Of a stretch of 64,000 nt of DNA, positions 47,168-57,719 are shown in pieces. The number at the start of each line of letters is the position of its first letter. The first letter of the stretch is position 1. The notes below the pieces were generated by a model that searched no databases, was not told where the DNA came from, and saw nothing but the letters and a program-made list of their open reading frames with translations. Where the stretch lies: NCBI GenBank assembly GCA_032433595.1, contig JASWJB010000021.1, positions 186,001-250,000 on the forward strand, given 5' to 3'. The DNA comes from Conoideocrella luteorostrata. Its lineage: Eukaryota > Ascomycota > Sordariomycetes > Hypocreales > Clavicipitaceae. The position numbers and the translations under genes are program-made.

Positions 47168-48676
47168 ATGCTTTGTTAGCTGCCTCCAGAGATTCTCCTT
47201 GAGATCCTCGAACTTTTGCCTGCTGAGGCTGCGAGGCAACTCCTCTACACTAGTAAGCATTACTTGTTTTAGTATCTCTTAGACTTTGCAAAGAGGGAGA
47301 CTAACAATGGTCTTATGTACGCTATATACAGCGAGGAGAAGCATTTGCTCAGAAACATTGTTTTAATTAACTAAATCTACCCTAGCATAGAAGATAAAGT
47401 TATTAACGACGCACTTATGTGTGCTGCATAATAGTCCAACAAAGCTATGGTAAGCATCCTGGCAGCGCATCCCGGAAGCGATATATATTGAGCGATCGAG
47501 AGCGCGATACAGAGATGCAATATAAACATAGCTAAGCTTCTGCTGCAAGTCGGACATGTCAATCTCAACGAAACTAATCCTAAGTTTAATAGAACGCTAA
47601 TACATAAAGCTATATTAACTAGCAAGGGGGAAATCCCTTATCTATTTGCTTTAGTAGCACAACTTTCGCATTTTAAATATTACGATAAGCAGGGCAAGAC
47701 TCCATTACACTATGCTATGTGGTGTAGGCATATCGATATAATAGATGTATATATATTATTAAAACGCGCACATTTAAGCGTGGATCTCTAAGGTAGCAAT
47801 CTCCTATTCGATCTTCTATTATGCGCAATAGAATATGAAATGGAATTCACCGCAATTGATATTCTGCGTCTCGAGGGGTTCCGACTTAGTAATAACCTAT
47901 AAGCTAGCACAGCCGTTCTAGCGCGCTAAGCTAGCCTTGAGCTCTTAGCAGAAGAGCTATTGTTACAATCATTTGACAACAATTCTGTTGACCACTAACG
48001 TCTTAATGCTTCTAAAAATCGGCATAGGAATTCTGCAATTAAGTCTTGTTTAGTAAAGTCTTAAGTTAATCTTTAAGACAACGAGTCTATATAGTATGCT
48101 AGCGAGATTGGGGACTTCGAAACCTTTCGACTTCTATTGCTTTATGAAGACTATAGAGTATTTTATGATAGTGCCTGTCTATAATACGCAATTAGAGGTC
48201 GACATAGAAGCATTATGGCCAAGGTGCTAAGCATGACTATTAACATCAAGGACGATATTGTTTTACTCGCAGTCAAATTAGATATGCTAGACATAATAAT
48301 ATTAATGAGGCGTCACAAAAATACCTTAGCATAGATTAACTTAGAAGATTTATTTTTCTATGCTATTTAACACGACTCTACGGCAGTAGTACAGACGTTA
48401 ATTGAACTACTTAACGTTAACCCTTGCTGTACTAAACAAGGCTGTACTATGCTATCGTACGCAGCAGAGAAAGGGTTCACACGCACTATTAGTCTCCTCT
48501 TGCGCTACCGCAAGGTTAATCCAACCTCTCCTAATATTAATGGTTGAATCCCGCTTAATTACGCACTGTCTAGCTATATGCTATGCCAGGAGAACCTTAA
48601 ATTGCTAGCTTTAGACGATCGAATCAAGCCCTTAAGCTTCCCTAACCAAGGAGTGGCTTTAATAGCTTCTCTTTGA
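47168..48676 (+). pseudogene. F-box/ankyrin-repeat protein relic
   Basis: From ATG 47,168 a single frame of 503 codons runs to TGA 48,674-48,676. The F-box LPPEILLEILELLPAEAARQ starts at 47,180, and is followed by LLYTSKHYLF and then ankyrin repeats: INDALMCAA, IESAI*RCNINIAKLLL, KTPLHYAMWCRHIDIIDVYI, EIGDFETFRLLLLYED, IRGRHRSIMAKVL, IVLLAVKLDMLDIIILM and TKQGCTMLSYAAEKGFTRTI. Roughly 20 stops, nearly all Gln/Trp type, and no frameshift. Such proteins would be SCF substrate receptors with an ankyrin recognition surface; they are strongly expanded in some fungi. Dead copy. The LxxxF-box core is exact enough that decay is by point mutation only. Confidence 0.85.
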
Positions 48677-48679
48677 GCA

Positions 48680-49155
48680 GCGCGCAAACTTTAGCTTGTA
48701 AGGGCTCTCCGGGAAAAAGGTTTCAGGGACGAAAGATTTCGTGGGTGAAAGATTAAAAATGCGACCAGAACGGGGAAGTCCTGTTAGTACCTCTAAGATA
48801 TGTCTGTGTCGCTGAGTTAACACGAAAATTCTGAAATCTTTTTCGCCGTTATTACGCCATCTTATCTTGTGGTTGTATTGAATGGAACATGGTCAACAGA
48901 ACTTGAAGCGTCAACGCAAGCTTGTTACTGCATGAAAAGTGCGATGTATTAGGGCTCTTTTCCGACCGCGATCTTTTAACAGAAGGTTGATGGGCTAAAA
49001 TAGGTGATTGAAATGCTGCATAGATCTTTAATGTTTTTGAGTTTCTGACAAAATTCTCCTGAGCTGATGCTGCCATACAATTCACCATTCGAAAGTGAGA
49101 CAAACTGAAGAGAAGCTGCCTAACTATTCGCTTACTTTTTATCATCGTCTTTGTT
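48680..49155. other. Moderate-GC intergenic region
   Basis: Contains an uninterrupted minus ORF 48,852-49,145 (97 codons, MIKSKRIVRQLLFSL...) without domain or codon evidence. Not accepted as a gene. Confidence 0.3.
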
Positions 49156-49297
49156 TATCTGTTGGATTACACTTGTGTGTGTGTAAGAGGATATGTGGGT
49201 ACACGGGCTGTAAGAGAAATGATACGTGGCCTCTGGGCCTGAGGCAGGAATTCAGGACGGGCGTGTCCAAGATTGTAGGGTTATTTATAGGGGGATT

Positions 49298-49622
49298 TGT
49301 TGAGATTAGAGTGGCACCTTCGGATATGACAGATGCCTCGTATTAGCTAGATTCGTACGATAGTGGAGGAAGGTGGCACGATGTCAAGGAATGTAGGCCT
49401 AAGGCCACTAAATTCCAGGGAATTTCCCGGTCACTGAAGGTCTATATAGAAGGGTCACGATGCCCGTCAGAGGGCATCATTCAAGTCAGATCATCACTAT
49501 CAACATCACTGCTTGCACTCTTCAATATCTTCAATTCCCTCTATCCAATCTATTCCTGCCGATTGCCACTGTTACAAATTGCTCCCTTTCTACTCCTACG
49601 TATGAAGGTACATAACGCAACA
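49298..49622 (+). mobile_element. Solo LTR, family D copy 2, nested, perfect TSD (GGATT)
   Basis: 325 bp from TGTTGAGATTAGAG to ATAACGCAACA. The target GGATT occurs at 49,293-49,297 and again at 49,623-49,627, so the host LTR sequence GGGGGATTTGG is split exactly here. Matches 38,241-38,558. Confidence 0.9.
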
Positions 49623-49659
49623 GGATTTGGACAATGCCGTCAGACGAGAGATTCTTTAT

Positions 49660-49864
49660 TGTTAAGAATATCTGCTTACGAAGCTGCTGACGAGGGTGGC
49701 AAAATGCTGATAATTAACTGATTTCAAAGCTGCTTATCAATTCGATGATTACGAATGCATAGATAGAATTGCAGCAATAAAGACGTAGAATTCCTCGTCA
49801 AAATTACTAGAATACAAGGACAATTCCACACATTCAGATATCCATAGCTGCTCACATTGTGACA
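49660..49864 (+). mobile_element. Solo LTR, family E copy 2, nested, perfect TSD (TTTAT)
   Basis: 205 bp from TGTTAAGAATATC to CACATTGTGACA, flanked by TTTAT at 49,655-49,659 and 49,865-49,869. The last 100 bp match the LTR at 20,926-21,290; the 5' part differs, so this is a divergent subfamily. Confidence 0.75.
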
Positions 49865-49944
49865 TTTATCCATCATCATAACACAGCTCATCCCATAAAT
49901 GCAAACAAATTTGAACCTCTCCTATCTATTCCAACGATATCTTG

Positions 49945-50610
49945 CTCAATTATCTCGAAGAGTTGTTTTACTTTTGATGCTCTGGGAATCAATATATCAC
50001 TATGAATTAATTCGGCCGCAGGCTGGCTGGAAATCTGTTTTGTTCAACTGGATATGGTTAGCTTTATGATGATTATATTGACAACGATAGATGTTGTAAG
50101 ATACAGAATCCCTCCTTTGATAGACTCCTCTGAATCACCCCATTATACCCCCTTCAATACTCTTAGGGCGGGTGTCATATTATCAGTAGCTGTGACATTA
50201 GCCAATACATATACATACTTGTATACGTATGGCTCTCGGGGTTAAGGGTTGCAAAAAATCCTGTTTCCTCTGGAAGATTCATTGCCTGGCCTAGTGCTCA
50301 TAGGGACAGGAAGCAAGGTCCGGAGGAAATGCATCAATAGAAGCTTGAATTAATTTTTTTATGGCAAAACGTTGGTGACCATTAGTTCTGAATACAATAC
50401 AGTTAGTTGTGGACCCAGCAGGCATAAACAGAAACGGGTAGAGGTAGAATTTAGTCCCCCTGATGGTAGCTAAATCTGTCTCCTTTCCTCCCTAGATTTT
50501 TCACTCAGGAGCAAGAACATGCTCTAACATTATAATATAAGTTTCTCGTCGCTAGATATATGTAATAGTATAACCTTTATGACTTAATATTACAAGACTG
50601 CAACAGCTGC
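49945..50610. other. Intergenic sequence upstream of the 50.6-kb gene
   Basis: Contains a 63-codon ORF (50,054-50,245, MVSFMMIILTTIDVV...) with a hydrophobic start but no domain. The 3' part would hold the promoter and 5' UTR of the relic starting at 50,615. Confidence 0.35.
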
Positions 50611-50614
50611 CACC

Positions 50615-51290
50615 ATGGATTTCGATGAAAGAAGTTATAGTAAGTTTAAGAAACCCAGATATCGCTATAATGAAAAATTCTGAGGTATTATAGGCTCCGA
50701 TGAGACACTCACTGTCTTGTCTCCAACTGACAGTACGGGCAGCTTGGCGGACTTTATCAAAGATACAGATTCAGAGTCTAGCATGAGTAGTTAGCCATAG
50801 ACAAGAGAGGAAGAGTACATGGAAATATTGGACTATATTATTGCAGCATTAAAGGACTTGCGCCGTATGCTGTAGGACGACTCTTTGGCACGCAAGCCTC
50901 TCGTTGTCTAAGGCTTAACACACCCGAACGACGCAGGGGAATTTCTAAATAAGCATAAAGACTAGATAGACTAAGCCTTTACATATCTCTTTATAAACGC
51001 TAAATTAAAAACGTACCAGGTTTTACAGCCGTATATTTCTCTCTAAGTTCTCAATAAAATTCCTGGCATTTTCTCTCTATTTTAAAAACATGGAGAATAT
51101 AATTCTTTCCGCTTTTTCCCTCTCAGAAAAGACTAAAAGCCGAGTGCTTCTGTTTTTGCTTGGAATGCTTTAGACTATAGAGCGAATTATTTGGCTTAGT
51201 AGTACCTAGATATAGGTTTGCGGTTTATTACAGATCCTGCAAACCACTTGGGTTATCGCAAGCTTTTTGGGACTATTCTGTGAACTTCTC
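50615..51290 (+). pseudogene. Unassigned protein relic with a strong start context
   Basis: GCCACCATGG at 50,609-50,618 is a near-perfect fungal start context. The frame begins MDFDERSYSKFKKPRYRYNE, followed by SDETLTVLSPTDSTGSLADF, a Ser-rich acidic stretch, EEEYMEILDYIIAALKDLRR, HPNDAGEFLNKHKD, INAKLKTYQVLQPYIS and SVFAWNALDYRANYLA, ending GLRFITDPANHLGYRKLFGT. About ten RIP-type stops. It is cut or ended by the MITE at 51,306. No family recognised. Confidence 0.55.
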
Positions 51291-51305
51291 GCTGTTGTCG
51301 TGGTA

Positions 51306-51429
51306 CAATGGGGCTCAGGTTCAGCGTCCACTAAAAGATTACTGATTTGCTAAGGTGTGTTGGGTTATTTAGTGCCTCGCACTAATATTTTAAAGGTAAG
51401 TTTGTGGAAGCTGAGCTTGGACAGCTCTG
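51306..51429. mobile_element. MITE family M copy 3
   Basis: 124 bp with left TIR ending GCTCAGGTTCAGCGTCCACT and a right TIR starting GTGGAAGCTGAGCTTGGACA. TA precedes it at 51,304-51,305; the right flank is AA, a likely mutation. Interior matches the copy at 39,138. Confidence 0.8.
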
Positions 51430-51690
51430 AACACATCGTCAATACTCAGCGGGATAGCGGTTATCACGCTCAAGGTTGAATAGTTGAGGTTTCACAGCCG
51501 AAAGGGGCTTTTGATGTTAAGACATTAAGCCAGAATAAGCAATATAGTTAGCACAATCTTCGATCGCTTATTCATATATTAGATCGATATTTAATGTAAA
51601 TAGCTTGGAGGCAGAGCCTGGCAATGCCGTATTGCTTGATTATGTTAATTAAACCTTACCGAAGCGCATACAAAGTTTTAATTAATCTCA
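51430..51690. other. Intergenic sequence
   Basis: No supported feature. Confidence 0.4.
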
Positions 51691-51694
51691 CAGG

Positions 51695-52325
51695 TGACAA
51701 GCAGTCTTGTTATTTTTGCAAAAATACTCTAACACTAGGACTAAAATACAGAATTTGCGGATTTGTATGTGAAAAGTCATAATGTTTATGAGCCTGTTCT
51801 AACTCTATAGCTACTCTGCGATAAATGCATTGCTATTATAAACTTCTTGAAATCCTATAATTAGAAGAACTGCGTTTATTATAAAGCTAGTGGGGAAGAC
51901 TTTTCTGCAGTACAGGAAATGCTGGAGAGTAAGGTGCGTTTTATAGTAAAGCGACTATACAGATTACGTGCTAATTTGGATCTTACTAAGTAATTGTTTG
52001 TTAAGCAATATAAATGGAATTTCTGTTCTATATGCTACGAGTCTGTAAGTCTCTTGTATACGTCCTGTGGTTAGTTAGAAAACCTAAAGATTATTGCATC
52101 TGTTAATTATGCTAATAACTTTTAGGCTATGTTTTCTGCAAGACTTACTGGGACGTTTGCCTACTACTACAAGTGGCGGGCGATGGCTATTCTATTGGTT
52201 GCCCTATGTGTCGCACGCCGGTCTTGGCTCCCCTAACTTTAGCTATATCTCGCTATCTTGGACGGGAGATTATAACTCTAGATCTGTAGAAAGCGGACTG
52301 TCTAATCCGCAAGAACAGCTATAAG
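51695..52325 (+). pseudogene. RING-type zinc-finger protein relic
   Basis: A first Cys cluster reads DKQSCYFCKNTLTLGLKYRI then CGFVCEKS. A helical part follows (GEDFSAVQEMLESKVRFIVK, RLYRLRANLDLTK). Then comes WNFCSICYESVSLLYTSCG and, in a second frame, DYCIC*LC and GYVFCKTYWDVCLLL, ending SIGCPMCRTPVLAPL. The CxIC ... C..C ... CPMCRTPV pattern is a RING finger, the catalytic adaptor of E3 ubiquitin ligases. The Cys/His series is split by a frame change near 52,080, so the domain is broken. The tail AISRYLGREIITLD ends near 52,325. Confidence 0.6.
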
Positions 52326-52329
52326 CTGA

Positions 52330-52715
52330 CTTTGCTCGCTTGCGTTAGCCCCACCCCACCAAAAGTGGATGTGTCCTATTTGCGCACCTACGAAACCCCC
52401 ACCAGTAACCAACTACTACCAACCGGTTGTTCGAGGGACATAGTTTGGGATCGCGTTTTCGCACATGAAGAATTATAAAATCTCACGGATATATTACAGT
52501 AATAAATGCATTCGTATTAATAATTAATACCCATGCAAGTGTTTAGAACTATATTAATTCACACAATCTCTTCCTTTTTTATATCACTTTTGCTTATAAT
52601 ACAGACCGACTTCGAGCTGCAAAAATAAATTCGATCTTCTCACTCTGTCTACGTTGTTACTGCTGCAAGTGAGAACATTACTCACTAATTGCGAACAGTC
52701 CCCCCAAGAACACAA
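52330..52715. other. Intergenic sequence upstream of the TPR gene
   Basis: No supported feature other than a likely promoter region. Confidence 0.35.
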
Positions 52716-52716
52716 A

Positions 52717-54080
52717 ATGTCATCTGAGTACGCTACAACAACCAGAAAACTCATCTCTTATGATATTATATGTTCCGCGACAATAGAGCGTTATCTTTGC
52801 GGTCTCTATAAAGCTCAAGGAAGATATAACAAGGCTAAAGAGGTTTTACGTGGGACAATGGAGGATTTTGCGTTAGCATTACGCCGTGATAACGAGTCGG
52901 CTCTAACTGTGGTGCGCGACCTAGTAGAGATGCTACGCGAACAGGGTAAAGTCGACAGAGCCAAAGAGGTTTACCTGTAAGCACTCAGCGGCTTAGAGGA
53001 GATCTTTGGGCGCCAGCATTTCTCGACTTTATCTATGGTCTTCGAATATAGGTCTTTTCTTCGAAAAATCAGTTAACTTTAAGAGGCTAAAAATGTCTAC
53101 GTCTAATCCTTGACAGGTATCTGGATAGACACTAAGAACCCTAGTCTCTTATTGCTGTGTATCCTTAATGAGCTTGGGGTGGTTTATGCAAAGCGGCGTA
53201 AGCTTAAACAAGCTGTTGAAATGTATTAACACGCAGTTCAGGGATACGTTAGGGTCGTCGGAAGTGATCATTTATCCACCACTACCGCAGTTCTTAATCT
53301 TGGATCTGTGTATAAGGACTAGGGAAAGCTAAAAGACGCTGCTAGAATGCTTAGTTAGGGGTTATTAGGTCTTAAAAAAGTCCACGGAGTTACTAACAAG
53401 TGAGCTATAGAGACGGCAAAATAGCTAACCGCGATATACATAAAAGAACGCAACTTAGGAGAGGCCCAGAAAGTATGCATTATAGCTCTGGGCGGCTCAG
53501 AGACAACCTTTAGTAGATGCCACGAGAACACCCTTGCCGTGGTCCTGGACTTAGGAATTATCTATAGGGATCAAATGCAGCTTAAAGAGTTAGACCAGAT
53601 GCTTCGACGGGTATTTGATGGTTTCCAACAAACTGACCATGCTCTGCTTCCTGTTGTTCTAAATGTGCTAGGCACTGTGCACGCTTTGCAGGGCGATTAT
53701 AGCAAAGCTGACGAAGAGTATGATTCGGCGACAGAATGTCTAAGCAAGAACTAGTAGCCAGGCGACTTTTTAACCCCTATTGTGTTATATAATAAGGGAA
53801 TTATTCTCTAAGCACGTGGAAAGCTTAACAAGGCGGAAGCATATTTTCAGAAAACGCTCTAAGATTTCTAAACCCTAGTCAGCCATAGTCACATCACAAC
53901 TATAGCAGTAGTGCTTAAGCTTAGAATAGTATATTAAGAACAAGGAAAGTTCAAGGAGACCAAAGAGTTATACCAGAAAGCGCTCAAAAATTAAGGAGAA
54001 GAGATCTAGTAGCTTTCACAGAATAATAACTACGAAGCAGCCCTTTACTTCTAGAGGATGTCTACAGTATGCATTACTCG
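52717..54080 (+). pseudogene. TPR protein relic (no NB-ARC domain visible)
   Basis: ATG 52,717 opens MSSEYATTTRKLISYDI. Repeats of about 42 codons follow: IERYLCGLYKAQGRYNKAKE, VRDLVEMLREQGKVDRAKEV, LLCILNELGVVYAKRRKL, TAVLNLGSVYKD*GKLKDA, ETAK*LTAIYIKERNLGEAQ, VVLDLGIIYRDQMQLKELDQ, VVLNVLGTVHALQGDYSKAD, GIIL*ARGKLNKAEAYF and VVLKLRIVY*EQGKFKETKE. These are TPR/kinesin-light-chain-type units like those of fungal NLRs, but much more diverged from one another than the array at 1-1,420. About 15 stops of RIP type. Upstream sequence holds a RING relic rather than an NB-ARC, so it may be a stand-alone TPR protein or the 3' end of a disrupted NLR. Confidence 0.8.
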
Positions 54081-54084
54081 CTGA

Positions 54085-54364
54085 ATTAATAGCATAAATA
54101 TAGATGTTTGTCTCACGTAACTAGTTAATGTCAATTAAAACATTTTGTGTGCTATTAATTAACTATGTGTGCAACGAGGCTTGATATGGTCGTAAATTAT
54201 GCTGCTCGGGTATTGCCTAGTACTTAAGTTAACAAGCTTTTATTGGGTTTCTATCCGCTTGTTGACTCAGTTAAGCAATAGTTTTTGAAGCCAATTGAAA
54301 ACACAATATCTGGACAAAACTCGCCGCATTTTTTTTATTTAAATAATTGTAAAACTAATTATGC
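54085..54364. other. AT-rich intergenic sequence
   Basis: No supported feature. Confidence 0.4.
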
Positions 54365-54366
54365 TA

Positions 54367-54490
54367 CAGTGCCGTTCAGGTTCAGTGTCCGCTGGGTTAC
54401 TTCTAGAATGTTAGTGCGGGGCTACGAAATCTGCGGCCCACTCTAACATATTAGTAGAGGCTCAGTGGACGCTGAACCTGGACTCAACTG
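54367..54490. mobile_element. MITE family M copy 4, TA-flanked
   Basis: 124 bp with TA at 54,365-54,366 and 54,491-54,492. Left TIR CAGTGCCGTTCAGGTTCAGT, right TIR reading (reverse complement) CAGTTGAGTCCAGGTTCAGC. The core differs from copies 2 and 3, so at least two subfamilies share the same ends and length. Confidence 0.85.
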
Positions 54491-54514
54491 TACCTATTTT
54501 TCAAGCCTAAAAAC

Positions 54515-55235
54515 TCTTTACTCAGTTTCCTTCTACTTGCTGAGTTATCTCAGTTAGTATAGGCAAAGCCTTTTCAAGCTCAACGAGATTTCTCGTCAAT
54601 AAGTCTTGAGCATAATTCGCAGCGCGAGAATTGATCTGTAGCTAGGCTTTAACCTATAGTAGCTTTTCAGAAAGCTGCCTGTTGTCTGCCTCCACAACTT
54701 TCTTTTGCTTTGCTTCTGTCTCTAACGCATTTAATAGCTAGCAGATTTAATCTAATAGTCCTAAGTTCTTGGATGTTAAACGATTAATCTCTATACTAAA
54801 GCTAGGTTATACATTAGAGGGCTATTGGCTTATTAAAAATCAAAATTATGCAAAGGTTGCACTATCTTTGCTTACTATTAAGAGTTTTCTATTAGTAAAA
54901 CCTAATTCTTAGAGAGTAGCTTCAAATGTTTCCCCCACCTGCTTTGCAAGAAGTCGATAGATTCTGACTAAATAGTCGCTTAAATTCTTAGCGAATATTA
55001 GGGCAAAAAACGTTTTATGTCCTAAAATTAGCTTCTAAACATATGCGTCGTTTGGCCTAGGGTTTAATCTGACTTCAGATGGCTTGATTGTGATACTGAG
55101 TCGATTATCTCTTAGATGTTAGAACAATACGCTAAAGTTAAATAATTTAACTCTATACAAAGGTGCTGGCACAACTATAGACAGCACTTATCTCTTTCCC
55201 GACGGCGATCCGTGTTACTTCGTCTAGTTTTTTCC
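54515..55235 (-). pseudogene. Helical protein relic with C-terminal coiled coil
   Basis: Reading leftwards on the minus strand: IKPSEVRLNPRPNDAYV, KLILGHKTFFALIFAKNLSD, YLVRIYRLLAKQVGETFEAT, NRKLLIVSKDSATFA, then LLNALETEAKQKKVVEADNR, LQINSRAANYAQDLLTRNLV and ELEKALPILTEITQQVEG. The second half has a heptad pattern. Stops are at Gln positions. Comparable in style to the relics at 28.3 and 40.3 kb; family not named. Confidence 0.45.
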
Positions 55236-55239
55236 GGCA

Positions 55240-56580
55240 TGGTTTTTAAAAGAGGATTAACCAAATATTAGGCTCTAAACCGGCTGGTTTCCGCTGCTGA
55301 GGAAGTACTGTAAATAGGTGAATTAGATGTTATGTTCGTGAAATCAGGCGATCTTAGACCTTTTCTGATCATATGGTTAAGATACAGCAAGTCAATTTTA
55401 CTACATATCTAGACACGAGCCCCCAATATGCTTAGTCCTTCTCCCAAAGTGTCAGCATGCTTCCAAACGCGCTAGGTGGTAACGGCATCCACTTCCAGCT
55501 ATTATAAGGCCATGTTATAGTCCCGCGAAGATAGCTCGGGGAAAACAAAGGACTACTCGAAAGTAGAGTCCAATTTTTGCTTTTTATGAAGACGGGATGA
55601 TCACCCGGGGGTGGATTTAGTAAGATAACGGTAGCTATTTTGCTCTAGCGATCACCACTAGGTGTATATAGCACTACGGGGACATGATTATGTGGGCCAA
55701 TTACACCATATGGTTGTTTTGCATGCTCAAGTGGATTAACTAGCTGGTGAGTACTAGTATGTCAGCGCGCACTGGAGAGAGACCCGCGCGATGCATACGT
55801 CGCAAAATCACTTGCATATTTCCTAGCTCCACTGCTTGGTGTTTCTGCATTAAAAATTTGGTCTGACATTAAGTAGATAGGGTGTCTTAGGTTCTAAAAT
55901 GCGCTGTTTATCGCCTATGCGTTTGCAGAAGAGTGTGGTAGACACTACGCCGCTAACTTGGTGGTCTGGTTCTTTCCATAAAGAATTTATCACCCCTAAG
56001 ACACGGAGCAAACAGAGCTGGTTCTTGCCACGACTAAATGTCGAATATCAACTCACATAAGCCGTTTGTGGCGACTTTCCCCACTCACTGCCCGGATCCT
56101 GCTCATCTCACGGTAGGAGCAAATGCATCCGCAGCAACAGTATACTGTTTACTCACTAATGCTATCCACTTCTTTGGCGCAGCAATCGCATTCAAATGGC
56201 CTGATTGGGTTAATGTGGGATAGGTGGGCCATACGAAAAAATGGAGTAAACGATAATTAACGGGTTTACTTTCTTAGAATAAAAGGGGCAGCAGATTAAA
56301 TCCAGATTATGCGCCTAAAAAGGGCCTATAGTAAATATAAAAGTTAGAATTATGTCTGCACCCCTGCACAGATAATAGATACATGCATTCCGTATCTGTC
56401 ACTAAACGTTTTAACACGTTGTAGCCTCAATTATTACGGCAGAGTTTCAGAAAAGTTAAGCCACAATATTATTGGTTTATTTAAGTATTAGTATTTGATG
56501 TGGTATTATATGCCCTTTAAAAGTATAGAAATAGCAAATCGGGGCACTAATATTGTCTGTTCCACTCTGTTCTATAAGGG
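55240..56580. other. Intergenic sequence with a short ORF
   Basis: Moderate-GC sequence. Plus ORF 56,038-56,223 (MSNINSHKPFVATFPTHCPD..., 61 codons) is uninterrupted but unsupported. No repeats shared with the rest of the window were seen. Confidence 0.35.
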
Positions 56581-56582
56581 TT

Positions 56583-57714
56583 TTAATCCACGAACAGCCA
56601 TCTATAAGGATACGGGACATTTTCCTTCTGAGCTCCGCGTTAAAGAAGCAAACTAATTATCTTATTATTATCCCTTGAGGCCGCTAAGGTAAGGGCTGTT
56701 TTGTTTTCTTCATCTATACCCTCAATATTAGCCCCTTTGTCAATAAGTAGCTTAACCACCGGGGCATCGCACGCAGTAACAGCTGCATGGAGTGGTGTTG
56801 CGCCGTTCGTAAACGATAATTTAATATCATATCCTTGGTCAAGGAAAAGGCAGACTATATCCTTGCCATAATTAATAGCGGCGTGAAAGTCTTCCTCTAT
56901 AATTGGGGCTCCCTTGTCCTAAAGCGCCTTAACAATAGCATATAACTGAAAATCTCTTAGTATAAGCATTGCTTGTAACAGTGGTCGCAGGTGGTCTTTA
57001 TTTATTAGTGCGGGATCAGCGCCCTTGTCGAGGAGAAGGCGAACACTCTCTACATTTCCATATCGCGATGCTATATGCAATAGTGTGTTGCCCAACAAGT
57101 CTCTAGCGTTAATATAGGCACCCCTATCGAGGAGGAGATAGATAGCTTCTGTTTTATTGTACAAAGCCGCAAGATAGAGGGGTGAGCGTTTTTGTTTTCC
57201 TCTTATATAGTGTTAGCCTCTTAATATTTTTTTTACGCGATATAGTAAAATCCACGAGTAATAGACTCTAAATTAACGTTTACTCCTGCTTGTAACGCAT
57301 AATTTATTGCGTTTATTTAGCTCTTTTTAGCACTAAATCGTAATGTCTTAGTTAGATTACGTTTATATAATTGTTCCCGAAGCTATCTTATAAGCTTTAA
57401 CTTAGTTCTCGAAAATGTGTTTAAAGAAGACACGTTAGAAAAATAACTAATTATTTCCATAAGCTCTAGTGGCAGGCTGGAAAGGAACGACTTTTCATGA
57501 CGAGTTAAGTTTTTGCCTTGCTTATGCCTCTTAATGTCTTTACGTAATAACTTTTTACCACGTTTTAAGGCAAAATCTATGCTGTTTCGAAAGCTTTTAT
57601 ATAGATAAACTAGTAAGCTACTGTCCTTAAGAACGAATAACAGAACATAGGCACATTGATATAATTTTTAAATACATGATAGAATAGGTAGCGTTCTATA
57701 TCATGGGTTGCCAT
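56583..57714 (-). pseudogene. F-box/ankyrin-repeat protein relic
   Basis: ATG at 57,712-57,714 gives MATHDIERYLFYHVF; an F-box LSSLPLELMEIISYFS lies at about 57,450-57,500. Ankyrin repeats follow: NAINYALQAGVNVNLE, TPLYLAALYNKTEAIYLLLD, NARDLLGNTLLHIASRYGNV, ESVRLLLDKGADPALINKDH, EDFHAAINYGKDIVCLFLDQ, NGATPLHAAVTACDAPVVKL and ENKTALTLAASRDNNKIISL, ending FVD before TAA at 56,583-56,585. The ankyrin part is only lightly damaged while the F-box part has lost its frame around 57,200-57,300, so damage is uneven. Predicted role as for the plus-strand F-box/ankyrin relic: an SCF substrate receptor. Confidence 0.82.
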
Positions 57715-57719
57715 TATCC

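Larger units (their letters stand above)
49160..49936 (+). mobile_element. Solo LTR, family A copy 3, interrupted by two nested LTRs
   Basis: Segments 49,160-49,297, 49,623-49,659 and 49,865-49,936 join into one family A LTR: TGTTGGATTACACTTG ... GGGGGATTTGG ... ATAACACAGCTC ... TTCCAACG. Flanks TTATC (49,155-49,159) and ATATC (49,937-49,941) agree in four of five. The two interruptions are LTR D (49,298-49,622) and LTR E (49,660-49,864). Confidence 0.85.

Noticed and set aside
48852..49145. 97-codon minus-strand ORF next to LTR A copy 3
   Set aside because: No domain and no RIP-type pattern; an overlapping plus ORF (49,095-49,346) runs into the LTR. Likely chance in a moderate-GC patch.
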